From positions 1-64,000 of the forward strand of contig DATNCY010000148.1 in the NCBI GenBank assembly GCA_035553375.1: DNA of 64,000 nucleotides, given 5' to 3'. Position numbers and translations under genes: made by a program. Shown here one piece after another: positions 52,143 through 60,669 of the stretch. Source of the stretch: JAJPHU01 sp035553375. GTDB lineage: Bacteria; Planctomycetota; Planctomycetia; Gemmatales; Gemmataceae. The notes under the pieces were generated by a model. That model did not search any database, had not been told where the DNA came from, and saw only the letters and a program-made list of their open reading frames with translations. Positions within the stretch are counted from its first letter, which is position 1. Each line of letters begins with the position of its first letter.

Positions 52143-52345
52143 AAAATCCGAAATACGAAATCCGAAATACGAAAGAAATCCGAAATACGAATCAACAAAT
52201 CCAAAACCGAAAGAACGATAGATGGTTTTGATTTTTGAGTTTTTCATTTGAGATTTCTTTCGGATTTCGGATTTCGGATTTCGGATTTCCCGCGCCGCGG
52301 GTGAGGATTTCCCGCGCCGCGGGTGAGGATTTCGGATTTTTATTT
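52143..52345. repeat. Word-palindrome (CGAAATCCGAAATA words) between flgD and flgE
   Basis: The left part (52147-52200) is made of AATCCGAAATACG words; the right part (52255-52290 and 52327-52340) of their complements CGGATTTCGGATTT. The right arm is interrupted by two exact tandem copies of a 22-base unit, GGATTTCCCGCGCCGCGGGTGA (52283-52304 and 52305-52326), each with its own 6-bp palindrome. Confidence 0.85.
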
Positions 52346-52367
52346 GAAGCACCAGGAGATACACCCA

Positions 52368-54017
52368 ATGGCTAGTTCTCTACTCGCGGGCGTTTCGGGA
52401 TTGCAAGCCAACCAGCAAATGCTCAATGTGGTGGGCAACGATCTCGCCAACCTTAACACCACCGGCTTCAAGACGCAATCATCGCTCTTTTCGGATCTTC
52501 TTTATCAGACACTTTCTCCGGCTTCCGCTTCCCAGAACGGTGGCGGGACAAACCCGCTGCAAGTCGGCTTCGGCACCATGACCTCGACCCTCGAAACCAA
52601 CTTCACGCAGGGGGCGCTGACAACGACGGGCAACCCACTGGATGTGGCCCTTCAAGGGCAGGGGTTTTTCGTCGCCAACAACGGAACCCAAAACCTGTAC
52701 ACGCGCGCCGGCGCATTCAACATCGATGCCGCCGGCTATCTCGTCGATCCGGCGACCAGCTTCAAAATCCAGCGAACCGGCACCGTCGGCGAAGGATCGG
52801 CCACCAGTCCCGCCTTCCAGACGGCCAGCGTCAGCGACATCAAAATCCCCCTGGGAACCGGCATTCCAGGGCAGGCCAGCACCAACGTCACGCTGCAAGG
52901 TAATCTCAGCGCGCAGGCGCTTGGCCCTCTGGCTCAGACCTTGACTACCGCGGCAACCTTCCAGAGCGGCGGCTCGCCCGCCACCGGCACAACGACGCTC
53001 AACAGCCTCGCCGACAATCAGAGCGCCTATCAAGCGGGCGATTCGATTGTGTTACAGGGCACGACCACGACGGGTGCCGCAGTCAATGCCACGCTCGCCG
53101 TCGGCCCGGCAACCACGCTCAATGATGTCCTCGCCGCCATCAACACGAATTTTCCCGGTTCCACGGCCTCGCTGGACAGCAGCGGCAATGTGGTCATCCA
53201 GGCGAACACAACGGGACCGTCCAAGTTGCAACTGAGCATCACGGACGCCGTGGGCAACCAGGGGGCGAGCAGTTGGGGTAGTCACGGATTGCAAGCGACG
53301 ACAATGGGGCAGAACGGCGACACGGTCAACGGTGCCATTCAGGTCTTCGACTCGCAGGGCACGGCGCACAATCTCTCGCTGACGTTCCAGAAACAGGCTC
53401 CCAATACCTGGAACTTGACGGCGTCCATTCCGGCCTCGGACGGCACCATGATTAACGGCACCGTCACGGGCATCACATTCAACAGCGATGGTTCGTTCCG
53501 TCAAGTAAGTGGATCGGGCAGTATCTCCTTCCAGATCATCGGTCTGTCGGCACCACAAACCGTCGCCCTCAATTTCGGCTCGCCCAATGGTTTCAACGGC
53601 GTGACGCAGTTTGGCGGCCCCTCGTCGGCAGCGGCGACGACTCAAGATGGCTATGCCGCCGGCACCCTGTCCAGCGTCTCCATAACGCAGGATGGCGTCG
53701 TCAATGGCATATTCACCAATGGTCGAATCTTCTCCCTGGCCCAGTTGGCCGTCGCGCAGTTCACCAATCCAGCCGGTCTGAACCGCGAAGGACAGAACTA
53801 CTACAGTGCGACGATTAATTCGGGTGTGCCGCTGATTGCCGGCGGTCAGGCCGGCGGGCGCGGTTCCATCCAGGAAGGCTCTCTTGAATCGTCGAATGTG
53901 GATGTGTCGCTGGCGTTTACCCAACTCATCACGGCGCAACAGGGCTATCAGGTCAACGCGCGATCTATCTCGATCGGCACCCAGGTATTGCAAGATTTGG
54001 TGAGCATTATTCGATAA
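52368..54017 (+). CDS. flgE: Flagellar hook protein FlgE
   Basis: 549 residues. The ATG at 52368 has AGGAGAT ten bases upstream. The N-terminus SSLLAGVSGLQANQQMLNVV, then GNDLANLNTTGFKTQSSLF, is the rod/hook D0 signature; the C-terminal D0 (DVSLAFTQLITAQQGYQVNA, then SISIGTQVLQDLVSI) is complete. The middle includes QGQGFFVANNGTQNLYTRAG and large variable domains. Hook subunits form the universal joint. The gene ends in the convergent-gap palindrome region before fliN. Confidence 0.95.
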   Translation: MASSLLAGVSGLQANQQMLNVVGNDLANLNTTGFKTQSSLFSDLLYQTLSPASASQNGGGTNPLQVGFGTMTSTLETNFTQGALTTTGNPLDVALQGQGFFVANNGTQNLYTRAGAFNIDAAGYLVDPATSFKIQRTGTVGEGSATSPAFQTASVSDIKIPLGTGIPGQASTNVTLQGNLSAQALGPLAQTLTTAATFQSGGSPATGTTTLNSLADNQSAYQAGDSIVLQGTTTTGAAVNATLAVGPATTLNDVLAAINTNFPGSTASLDSSGNVVIQANTTGPSKLQLSITDAVGNQGASSWGSHGLQATTMGQNGDTVNGAIQVFDSQGTAHNLSLTFQKQAPNTWNLTASIPASDGTMINGTVTGITFNSDGSFRQVSGSGSISFQIIGLSAPQTVALNFGSPNGFNGVTQFGGPSSAAATTQDGYAAGTLSSVSITQDGVVNGIFTNGRIFSLAQLAVAQFTNPAGLNREGQNYYSATINSGVPLIAGGQAGGRGSIQEGSLESSNVDVSLAFTQLITAQQGYQVNARSISIGTQVLQDLVSIIR

Positions 54018-54019
54018 CC

Positions 54020-54163
54020 AGTGTTCAGTGTTCAGTTTTCAGTGTTCAGTGTTCAGTGTGAAGAATAAGGGGCAGCAACCAATTGTGAGTGATTCGCTGG
54101 TTCTGGCTACTGAAAACTGAACACTGAAAACTGAAAACTGAAAACTGAAAACTGAACACTTAA
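54020..54163. repeat. Word-palindrome (GTTCAGT/ACTGAAA words) between flgE and fliN
   Basis: Left arm 54020-54058 has AGTGTTCAGT words; right arm 54110-54160 has their complements (ACTGAAAACTGAACA). The loop is about 50 bases. It separates two converging operons, with stops at 54017 and 54165, and is a likely bidirectional terminator. Confidence 0.88.
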
Positions 54164-54164
54164 C

Positions 54165-54581
54165 TTAAGCCCTCTTTTTCGGCTCCGCTATCTCCTTGAT
54201 GCGAATGGCGAAGCAATCATCGACAACAACGACTTCGCCGCGCGCCAGCAAAAACCCCTGAACCATGAGATCCACGGGTTCGGAGACGGAGCGGTTCAGT
54301 TCCAGCACCGAATTGACGTTGAGGTTGAGAACCGAACTAATTGGCATCGTCACACGTCCCAACTCGGCCGTGACGCTGACGGTGACATCGAGAAGACGGT
54401 CCAGGGGCGCGGCCGTGCCCGGCGTCGCGGGAGGAGTCAGCTGCGCGAAATCGGCGACGCGCGCCACCACATCGGAACGGGCGGAGCGCCCGGCCGTATC
54501 CGCCCCCTTCAGGGCCGCCGAGGGATGAACGGCACTCGCTTGCTCCGGCGCACGCGTTTCGGTCTCAGTCGTTGGCATCAT
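54165..54581 (-). CDS. fliN: Flagellar motor switch protein FliN
   Basis: 138 residues. An Ala/Pro/Thr-rich N-terminus is followed by the SpoA/FliN domain (about 60-135): RLLDVTVSVTAELGRVTMPI, NVNSVLELNRSVSEPVDLMV, ARGEVVVVDDCFAIRIKEI. FliN lines the bottom of the C-ring and helps deliver export substrates. GTGAGGAGG before the ATG is also the end of fliM. Last gene of fliL-fliM-fliN. Confidence 0.93.
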   Translation of the reverse strand: MMPTTETETRAPEQASAVHPSAALKGADTAGRSARSDVVARVADFAQLTPPATPGTAAPLDRLLDVTVSVTAELGRVTMPISSVLNLNVNSVLELNRSVSEPVDLMVQGFLLARGEVVVVDDCFAIRIKEIAEPKKRA

Positions 54582-54587
54582 GCCTCC

Positions 54588-55451
54588 TCACTCTCGCAGA
54601 GATTCGATCTGTAGCGATTGCCGCGAACCGACCCGGCCTGGCCAGCCCCGGAACTTCGGGCGATCGTCCACGCGGGCGATGAGCGGCTCAGAGACGCGCT
54701 GATTAAGGATCAGCAAATCGCCCGGCACCAGGCCGGCCAGCTGGGTGATCGGCAATTCGACCTTGCCCAGTTCCACTGTCACTTCGATCGGCAGTTCACG
54801 GACCAGCGATTCCAGTTTGCGCGGCGTGTCCTGTTCGCTCAGCGTCTGCACGGCGACATCGGCGCGGGTGATGCGCTCATGCAGTGGCTGATACGAAGCC
54901 AGCCAGCACCAGTCCTGCTCGCCGAAGGGACCGCGCAGGGTGAACGTGCATTGCACAACCTGGCCGACCTTGGCGAACAGCCGCGTCCAGCGCGGCGACG
55001 GTTCGCGTTCGCCCACGGTCAACGGAATCGGCGTCGATCCGGTCCACGTCTCTTGCAGGACGGCGGCCAGCAGGTTCTGCATCAGATATTCACACAGCGA
55101 TAGCTCAACGACCGTCAGTTCGCGGTCGGCCGGCAACTCGGTCAGCGTCTCACCGAGCGCGCCGTTGACCAGGGCCAAGGCGAGCGGACGCGGCCAGATG
55201 AACAGCATGCTGGCCGGTTCGCCAGTGAAGGCGAGGCGATGGCCGATCGTGGCGTCAGGCAGCCGCGCCAGCATCTCCGCCGGCGGCGCGCTCTCGATGT
55301 CGCGCAACGCCAGTTCAATGCGGAAGGGCAGATACTGCGCTCCCTTTTCCGCAGACAGTTGGCCGGCGGCGCGCAGCCAAGCCGTCAACCGTTGTTCCAG
55401 CGTCCCGGCCGGACGATCCGGCTTGCGAAAGTTATAAGGCTTTAGCGTCAT
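54588..55451 (-). CDS. fliM: Flagellar motor switch protein FliM lacking the usual N-terminal motif
   Basis: 287 residues; typical FliM is about 330. The C-terminal SpoA domain is clear (LPIEVTVELGKVELPITQLA, VPGDLLILNQRVSEPLIARV). The middle domain is weaker but has MLFIWPRPLALALVNGALG and the FGEQDWCWLASYQPL strand. The protein begins MTLKPYNFRKPDRP, which in other FliM proteins is residue 35 or later; the EIDALL-type peptide that binds CheY-P is missing. The start is firm because it overlaps the fliL stop codon by four bases. Role: C-ring of the flagellar motor. Confidence 0.88.
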   Translation of the reverse strand: MTLKPYNFRKPDRPAGTLEQRLTAWLRAAGQLSAEKGAQYLPFRIELALRDIESAPPAEMLARLPDATIGHRLAFTGEPASMLFIWPRPLALALVNGALGETLTELPADRELTVVELSLCEYLMQNLLAAVLQETWTGSTPIPLTVGEREPSPRWTRLFAKVGQVVQCTFTLRGPFGEQDWCWLASYQPLHERITRADVAVQTLSEQDTPRKLESLVRELPIEVTVELGKVELPITQLAGLVPGDLLILNQRVSEPLIARVDDRPKFRGWPGRVGSRQSLQIESLRE

Positions 55452-55951
55452 TGCACCACGAATTCTTCAAAGAAGATATCGAGGATCTTCTCCGAACCGT
55501 CGGGGAAGAGTTCCTTATTAAACTCGTGCCAAATCTCGCGGCGCAGCTTGTTCACGCCCGGAGCGCCACTGACCTCCAGGAGCGATTTGTCCGACAAATG
55601 ACTGATAAGCCAATTCTTCAACAGCGGCTTGTTCTTGCCAATCAAATCCGTCATCACCTTTTCATCGTGGTCATCGACGACGAGAAGCAATTTGACGCGT
55701 AAATAGCGCGTTAAACGATCTTCATTGAGATTAACGACGACATCGCCGAAATTCACATAGGCGCGCTTGGGCGTTTGCCCGTGTCCATGACTGCTCTCGT
55801 CCTTGGCATGACTGTCCTTGGTCGGTGCGTGCATGAGGAGGTAGGGCACGGCCACGCCCGCTGCCAACGCCATCAAGCCGCAGACGCCGACCACGATCAG
55901 CAACATTTTGCCGCCGCTCTTGGCGGGCGGGGCAGCGTTTTCTTTTGACAT
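55448..55951 (-). CDS. fliL: Flagellar basal body protein FliL
   Basis: 167 residues. One membrane helix (about 17-38, LLIVVGVCGLMALAAGVAVP), a His/Asp/Lys-rich linker, then the FliL periplasmic domain: YVNFGDVVVNLNEDRLTRYL, RVKLLLVVDDHDEKVMTDLI, and the C-terminal EKILDIFFEEFVVQ. FliL surrounds stator units and supports torque. First of fliL-fliM-fliN; the start has GGAGAG at nine bases. Confidence 0.93.
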   Translation of the reverse strand: MSKENAAPPAKSGGKMLLIVVGVCGLMALAAGVAVPYLLMHAPTKDSHAKDESSHGHGQTPKRAYVNFGDVVVNLNEDRLTRYLRVKLLLVVDDHDEKVMTDLIGKNKPLLKNWLISHLSDKSLLEVSGAPGVNKLRREIWHEFNKELFPDGSEKILDIFFEEFVVQ

Positions 55952-56087
55952 GGCAGACGCTCTCCGGTGTCACGGCGAGATTGTGCGTTGGTGTAATCGG
56001 TCAAGACACCTGATTCAGCATCGTCTCACGAGACGGCCGACCTTGAGGATCGTTCGGAATTTACGGCGCGAATGGCGGCCGTTTCGA

Positions 56088-56161
56088 TTTTGGCGAACGG
56101 CCGGCGTCAGCCGGCTGGTATGGAATCCTACCAGCCGGCTGACGCCGGCCGTTCGCCAAAA
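56088..56161. repeat. Palindrome family B at the end of the HDOD-GGDEF gene
   Basis: Perfect 33-bp arms (56088-56120 and 56129-56161), loop of eight. On the minus strand it encodes GERPASAGW and supplies the TAG stop (56128-56130) of the regulator gene. Confidence 0.95.
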
Positions 56162-58179
56162 GATGTAATCAGGTGTTGATAATACTTGTGCAGATTATCC
56201 CGCATCTCCACTTCCTCGACATCTCCGCGCATCACCAGATTGGCGGCGAGGTCTTCGGGCGGCTCTAGCTGCAAGGCTAATAACGTGTGCCACTGGCTGG
56301 GCGTCAGCCAGCCGCGTGCTAGAGCGACCTCGTCGAAGCATCGCCGGGTGGTTCGTTGCTCGCGCACGATCGACTGTCGCTGTTCAGTCGTCAACCAGCC
56401 GAGACGATACGCCAATCGGCTCGGCATGCCGAAGCGTGAGCCGGCGCGGCGCATGCCCTCACGCGGATAGCGCGGCTTCCACACGCCGCGCTCCGAAAGC
56501 CATGCGCTGAACATCCAACCTTCGACCGCGCGAAGAGAGAGCAGATCCGCATCGCTCAGCAGGGAAACCAGCGTAATTTGATTTTTACCCGTGGCCTTGC
56601 CGGCGTACATGGCCTGATCCGCAGCGGCCAGAAATTCCGCGGCCGAGTGAGAGTACGTTCGCGGCAAGCACAGCACGGCGCCAATCGACGCGCGAATGAC
56701 GACGCTATGGCCCTGGCTGTCGAGAGTCTGGCTGTTGAGGTCTTCCCCCAGGCGATCGGCCATCGCCCGCAATCCCTCCGGCGAGGTGTTCTCGACGAGG
56801 ATACAGAACTCGTCGCCGCCATAACGAGCGACAGTGTCGCCATAGCGCACAGCGTCGAACAACTTGTCGGCCGTCTCCTTGAGAACGCGATCACCGAAGG
56901 GATGGCCGAAGCGATCGTTCAGGTGCTTGAAATCATCGAGGTCCAGGAAGACCAGTCCCAGAACCGTGCCGCGTCGCCGAGCGCGGCGAAACTGGCGAAA
57001 CAGTTCAACCTCGAAGCAACCGCGATTGAAGGCGCCCGTCAGCGCGTCGCGCAGGGATTCCTGATGCAGGTGCAGAGCCTGCTCGCGCCAGTGCTGCGCC
57101 TCCTGTTCCGCTTGCCGCTGCTGTTCGAGAATGCGCAGTTTGTCCATGTTCGTCTCGATCGTCAGTTTGACCAGTTCTTCAGCGGCTCGCGCGAGAATGC
57201 GCGGGTAGTGTTCGATGACGCCGACCTCAATGTTCATGAGACTGGCGAAGTCGTCAATTTTTTGCGCTATCGGTTCGAGAAAGGCTCTCAATCCCGCTTC
57301 ATTCAAGTCGTAGTGCCGGTGGGCGAAAACGAGCGTCTCACGCAGCACCGTCGCGCCGCCGCTCAGTTGGAGTTGGGCGATGTGGCTGGCGAACGCCAAC
57401 AGGCGGGCACGCTCAGCCACGACACTCGGTAGGCCGACGGCCCGCTCGGGGGCATGATGGTAGCGAATGGCCTCGGTAATATCTTCCGGCAGACGCCAGC
57501 GATGCAAGAGGACGGCGCCGACATCGGCGTGATTGATGCCCAGCAACCGCTCTTCTTGTTGGCACGGATCGAGAACGCCCTCGCTCTCCGCATAAGCCAG
57601 CAACCGCGCCGCGTCGGTGGCATAGACCTGCTGCAAGGCCAGCAAGCCCAGATCGCGCAGCAGTCCCGCCATCAGATCGTCTTCGGGATTGGGTCGGTGC
57701 AACTTCAGAGCCAGTTCATGGGCGACGATGGCGCCGGCCACGGACGCTTTCCAGAACGTGTCGAAAGGCGGCTTGCAGGGAAACTGCGACTGCATCACCG
57801 GCAACGACAGACTGAGTACGAGCGAACGAACCGCCTTGAGTCCGAGCAAGGCCACCGCCCGATTGATGGACGTAATCGATCGCGGCAGGCCGTAGAACAC
57901 GGAATTGACGGCTTTGAGGATTTTGCCGCATAAGGCGGGATCGCGATGAAGGACAGCCGCCAAGTCGGTCGGCGTGCAATCGAGATGGCTCGCCTGTTCG
58001 AGTAACCGCAAGACAATGCCCGGCGGGCTAACCAGATAGGGATTATCGACAATGCGAGCCAGCAGCGCCTCGCGATGCTCCGGCGAATCAACGGCGGGAC
58101 TGGGCCGGGATACGATCTTGCGGTCATAAGACACGAATGTCAGATCTTGCGTGACAACGTGGCTAGTCCGGTTAGACAT
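56128..58179 (-). CDS. HDOD-GGDEF diguanylate cyclase-type regulator
   Basis: 683 residues. Residues about 35-245 form an HDOD domain (PPGIVLRLLEQASHLDCTPT, ILKAVNSVFYGLPRSITSIN, HADVGAVLLHRWRLPEDITE). A coiled coil (about 330-375) leads to a GGDEF domain (about 375-530) with the active-site GGDEF at 454-458 and an I-site RYGD exactly five residues before it; DALTGAFNRGCFE and FLDLDDFKHLNDRFGH are typical. Both argue for an active, feedback-inhibited c-di-GMP synthase. A C-terminal helical part (LGWLTTEQRQSIVREQ, ALARGWLTPSQWHTLLALQ) recalls c-di-GMP-binding MshEN-type repeats; this is uncertain. The last nine residues and the stop come from a family B palindrome. It lies divergent from motA. 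Confidence 0.88.
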   Translation of the reverse strand: MSNRTSHVVTQDLTFVSYDRKIVSRPSPAVDSPEHREALLARIVDNPYLVSPPGIVLRLLEQASHLDCTPTDLAAVLHRDPALCGKILKAVNSVFYGLPRSITSINRAVALLGLKAVRSLVLSLSLPVMQSQFPCKPPFDTFWKASVAGAIVAHELALKLHRPNPEDDLMAGLLRDLGLLALQQVYATDAARLLAYAESEGVLDPCQQEERLLGINHADVGAVLLHRWRLPEDITEAIRYHHAPERAVGLPSVVAERARLLAFASHIAQLQLSGGATVLRETLVFAHRHYDLNEAGLRAFLEPIAQKIDDFASLMNIEVGVIEHYPRILARAAEELVKLTIETNMDKLRILEQQRQAEQEAQHWREQALHLHQESLRDALTGAFNRGCFEVELFRQFRRARRRGTVLGLVFLDLDDFKHLNDRFGHPFGDRVLKETADKLFDAVRYGDTVARYGGDEFCILVENTSPEGLRAMADRLGEDLNSQTLDSQGHSVVIRASIGAVLCLPRTYSHSAAEFLAAADQAMYAGKATGKNQITLVSLLSDADLLSLRAVEGWMFSAWLSERGVWKPRYPREGMRRAGSRFGMPSRLAYRLGWLTTEQRQSIVREQRTTRRCFDEVALARGWLTPSQWHTLLALQLEPPEDLAANLVMRGDVEEVEMRDNLHKYYQHLITSFGERPASAGW

Positions 58180-58398
58180 TGCTGGCGTTCTCAGCGATAG
58201 AGGGGCGCGTAACTGCTGTTGCTACTTTGGCTCACGGAGCGCGGTTCGTCAAAGAACATCAAGACGGGCCGTGATTTTTCATGCGGCATTTCGTTTGAGG
58301 TTGGACGGAAACTATTCTTGTGGGGTCCGAAAAAAAGCTATGCTTCGGCGACAGGCTGAAAAATCGGTGAAAATGCGGTCTTTACCCGGTGGTGGCAG

Positions 58399-59256
58399 AT
58401 GGTCGTTATCGGTGGTTGCCTCTTCGTACTCGTCGCCGTACTGGTCGGATTTTCCATGGCCGGCGGTCATGTCGGGGCGCTCATGCACGCATCCGAGTTC
58501 GTGACTATTGGCGGTGCATCGCTCGGGGCGCTCATTATCATGTCGCCGCTGAAAGTCATCAAGGATTTGATGCGCGCTGTTTTGCAGCTTATCAAAGGCT
58601 CGCCCTACAATAAGAAGGCCTATCTCGAATTGTTCGAACTAATGTACGCATTGTCGCGAATGGTTCGCAAGGACGGCTTGTTGTCTCTGGAATCTCATAT
58701 CAACGATCCACATAGTAGTGATCTCTTCCAGAAATATCCAAGAATTGGCAAGAACCATCACGCGACGGAATTTTTGTGCAATGGTCTGGCTCTGCTCGTG
58801 GACGGTAAGGCGGAGGCGGCGCAGGTGACATCCGCCCTTCAGGATGAGATGAAGGTGATCGAGCGTGAACACCATGCGGCCATTGCCGCGCTGACCAAAA
58901 CGGCCGACGCCTTGCCTGGTTTCGGCATCGTCGCCGCCGTTCTGGGCATTGTCGTCACGATGGGGGCGATCGATGGTCCCGCCAGTGAGATTGGCCACAA
59001 GGTCGGTGCCGCTCTGGTCGGGACATTTCTCGGCATCTTACTCTCCTATGGATTTTTCGCTCCCATGGCGGGCCGAATGGAGTACCTCGGCGAAGAGGAA
59101 ATGACCTTCTTCCGCGCCATGTCGTCCTCGGTTGTGTCGATGTGCCTGGGTGAAGGCGCCCGTGATGTGGTCACCACCGCGCGGCGGATCGTGGGAACGG
59201 ATTGCCGTCCCAGCCTCGCGGAAATGACTCAGATTTTCAAGGAAGCGGGCGCGTGA
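58399..59256 (+). CDS. motA: Flagellar stator protein MotA (proton type)
   Basis: 285 residues, as in enterobacterial MotA. Four membrane helices (about 2-20, 32-52, 172-195, 206-226). Key segments include ALPGFGIVAAVLGIVVTMGA with the conserved Pro, IGHKVGAALVGTFLGILLSY, and the charged cytoplasmic loop (MVRKDGLLSLESHINDPHSS). It pairs with MotB to pass protons. The gene is upstream of the MotB-like gene at 59360. A ribosome site of GGTGG type is weak. Divergent from the HDOD-GGDEF gene. Confidence 0.92.
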   Translation: MVVIGGCLFVLVAVLVGFSMAGGHVGALMHASEFVTIGGASLGALIIMSPLKVIKDLMRAVLQLIKGSPYNKKAYLELFELMYALSRMVRKDGLLSLESHINDPHSSDLFQKYPRIGKNHHATEFLCNGLALLVDGKAEAAQVTSALQDEMKVIEREHHAAIAALTKTADALPGFGIVAAVLGIVVTMGAIDGPASEIGHKVGAALVGTFLGILLSYGFFAPMAGRMEYLGEEEMTFFRAMSSSVVSMCLGEGARDVVTTARRIVGTDCRPSLAEMTQIFKEAGA

Positions 59257-59262
59257 CAACAT

Positions 59263-59336
59263 GGCGAACGGCTGGCGTAAGCCGGCTGGTACGTGTCCAT
59301 CAGCCTATACCAGCCGGCTTACGCCGGCCGTTCGCC
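59263..59336. repeat. Palindrome family B between motA and the short motB-like gene
   Basis: Arms 59263-59290 and 59309-59336, one mismatch, loop of 18. It starts six bases after the motA stop codon and ends nine bases before the GGAGG ribosome site of the next gene. Confidence 0.9.
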
Positions 59337-59359
59337 CATCTAGTTGGAGGGAATGAATC

Positions 59360-59938
59360 GTGGCGGGAAAAGGCGGAGGGGCGTGGAAGGTGGCTTACGC
59401 GGATTTCGTCACCGCGATGATGGCGTTCTTTCTCGTGATGTGGATCGCCGGTCAGGATGACAAAGTCAAACGGGCGGTGGGATTTTATTTTCAGAATCCC
59501 TTTGCCAATTCGGAAGCGGGTATCTCGAAGACGGCCCCGCGGACGGGATCGGTGCCGGAGTTCAGGGTCGCCGGCAGCATTCCCCAATCGGAGAGCATAA
59601 CACTGGGTCGTGGCCGCAACTCTTATAATCAACGCGATGAGAAAAGCATGGCCACCAAATTGATTGGCAATTGGGTCTTTTCCGACAAGGAAGCGAATAA
59701 ATACTGGCGCGAGCAAACACTACAACACCGCGTGCTGGCGAAGGAGTCACCGGAAGTTCTCAACAAACGAGACACGGTTGAAAGTGTTGCCAATCAAATG
59801 CTGGCTAAGAAACTCAAAGACGAAATTCTGCGCGATGTGCCTCCACAAGCGAGCAAGCTTTACAAGGATCTTTTTTACGAAACAACGGCGGATGTGAACT
59901 GGACGCAAATCGCCCAGGATTTGCTATTGCACTATTGA
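59360..59938 (+). CDS. MotB-like stator protein without OmpA domain
   Basis: 192 residues. The first 50 are proton-type MotB: GGAWKVAYADFVTAMMAFFL contains the proton-carrying Asp in AYAD, and VMWIAGQDDKVKRAVGFYF continues the plug region. The usual 150-residue OmpA-type peptidoglycan-binding domain is absent; the C-terminus instead is a charged helical part (MATKLIGNWVFSDKEANKYW, SVANQMLAKKLKDEILRDVP) with no relative I know. The GTG start has GGAGG nine bases upstream. The gene overlaps the convergent 59932 gene by seven bases, so truncation by a frameshift is not evident; I see no OmpA signature in other frames nearby. Confidence 0.8.
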   Translation: MAGKGGGAWKVAYADFVTAMMAFFLVMWIAGQDDKVKRAVGFYFQNPFANSEAGISKTAPRTGSVPEFRVAGSIPQSESITLGRGRNSYNQRDEKSMATKLIGNWVFSDKEANKYWREQTLQHRVLAKESPEVLNKRDTVESVANQMLAKKLKDEILRDVPPQASKLYKDLFYETTADVNWTQIAQDLLLHY

Positions 59939-60660
59939 TCGGTCACTTTGACGACGATGAGTGACAAGATCGGTCGGCGGATGTCACGATAGCGCCACGG
60001 TTGCGCGAGGGGAATGAGTCGCTCCGCCGCCGCGGGCGATAATTGAGACGCGGCGGCGAACTCGGCGGTAGCGTGGTGAGCCTGCGTGGCGGCGCGGGTC
60101 CAGGCGGACAGCGTCGGCGTCGGCGTCCACACCACCAAATGCACACGAAACCCCGGTCGTTCCAGCAATGGTCGTATTTGCTCAAGCATCTCGACATGGC
60201 GCGGGGTCAGATACGGCGCTCCCTTGCGCAGTGGTTCGTACAGGTCGATATTTACCTGGCCGGCGGATCGCGAGGTGCGCTCAACCGGAAGCTGGCGATG
60301 CAATTCTTGCAAGAAATGCTGCAAATGTTCTTCTTCCCCATCAATGAGACGTAGCTGATCTCCCGCTCCAGGATGCTCAACCTGGTTTTCATCTTCGTGA
60401 GGATTATAAAGATAATGGGGAGTCGGATTGTTCGTGGGAATAGGGTGCGCCGCCGAGTCGAATAGCCCGGCCATCCCGAAGGAATTCAAGGAATTGACGA
60501 AGGAACCCGTACCGTTGGCGAGGTTGATACCGGTCTGGTCCTTGCCCAGCGTGCTGAGGACGATGAACATGGCGAGCAGAATCGTGGCCATGTCCGCGTA
60601 GGACATCATCCAACCGTCGGTGTTAATACGGCTTCCGGTTCGCTTGCGCCCAAACAGCAT
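59932..60660 (-). CDS. MotB-like protein with degenerate OmpA-type domain (1)
   Basis: 242 residues. SYADMATILLAMFIVLSTL near residue 20-38 is the MotB membrane helix with the key Asp. The C-terminal half keeps the OmpA order (YEPLRKGAPYLTPRHVEMLE, FRVHLVVWTPTPTLSAWTRA, ILSLIVVKV), but the residues that hold diaminopimelate are changed: the usual HTD is WTP and the NxxLSxxRA loop is not recognisable. It forms a unit with the next two minus-strand genes. The protein may anchor to something other than standard peptidoglycan or serve in another complex. Confidence 0.78.
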   Translation of the reverse strand: MLFGRKRTGSRINTDGWMMSYADMATILLAMFIVLSTLGKDQTGINLANGTGSFVNSLNSFGMAGLFDSAAHPIPTNNPTPHYLYNPHEDENQVEHPGAGDQLRLIDGEEEHLQHFLQELHRQLPVERTSRSAGQVNIDLYEPLRKGAPYLTPRHVEMLEQIRPLLERPGFRVHLVVWTPTPTLSAWTRAATQAHHATAEFAAASQLSPAAAERLIPLAQPWRYRDIRRPILSLIVVKVTDQ

Positions 60661-60669
60661 GACGGCTCC

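Noticed and set aside
54020..54163. CRISPR-like array from repeated short words
   Set aside because: The words are 7-10 bases long without unique spacers and form inverted arms; no cas gene is near.
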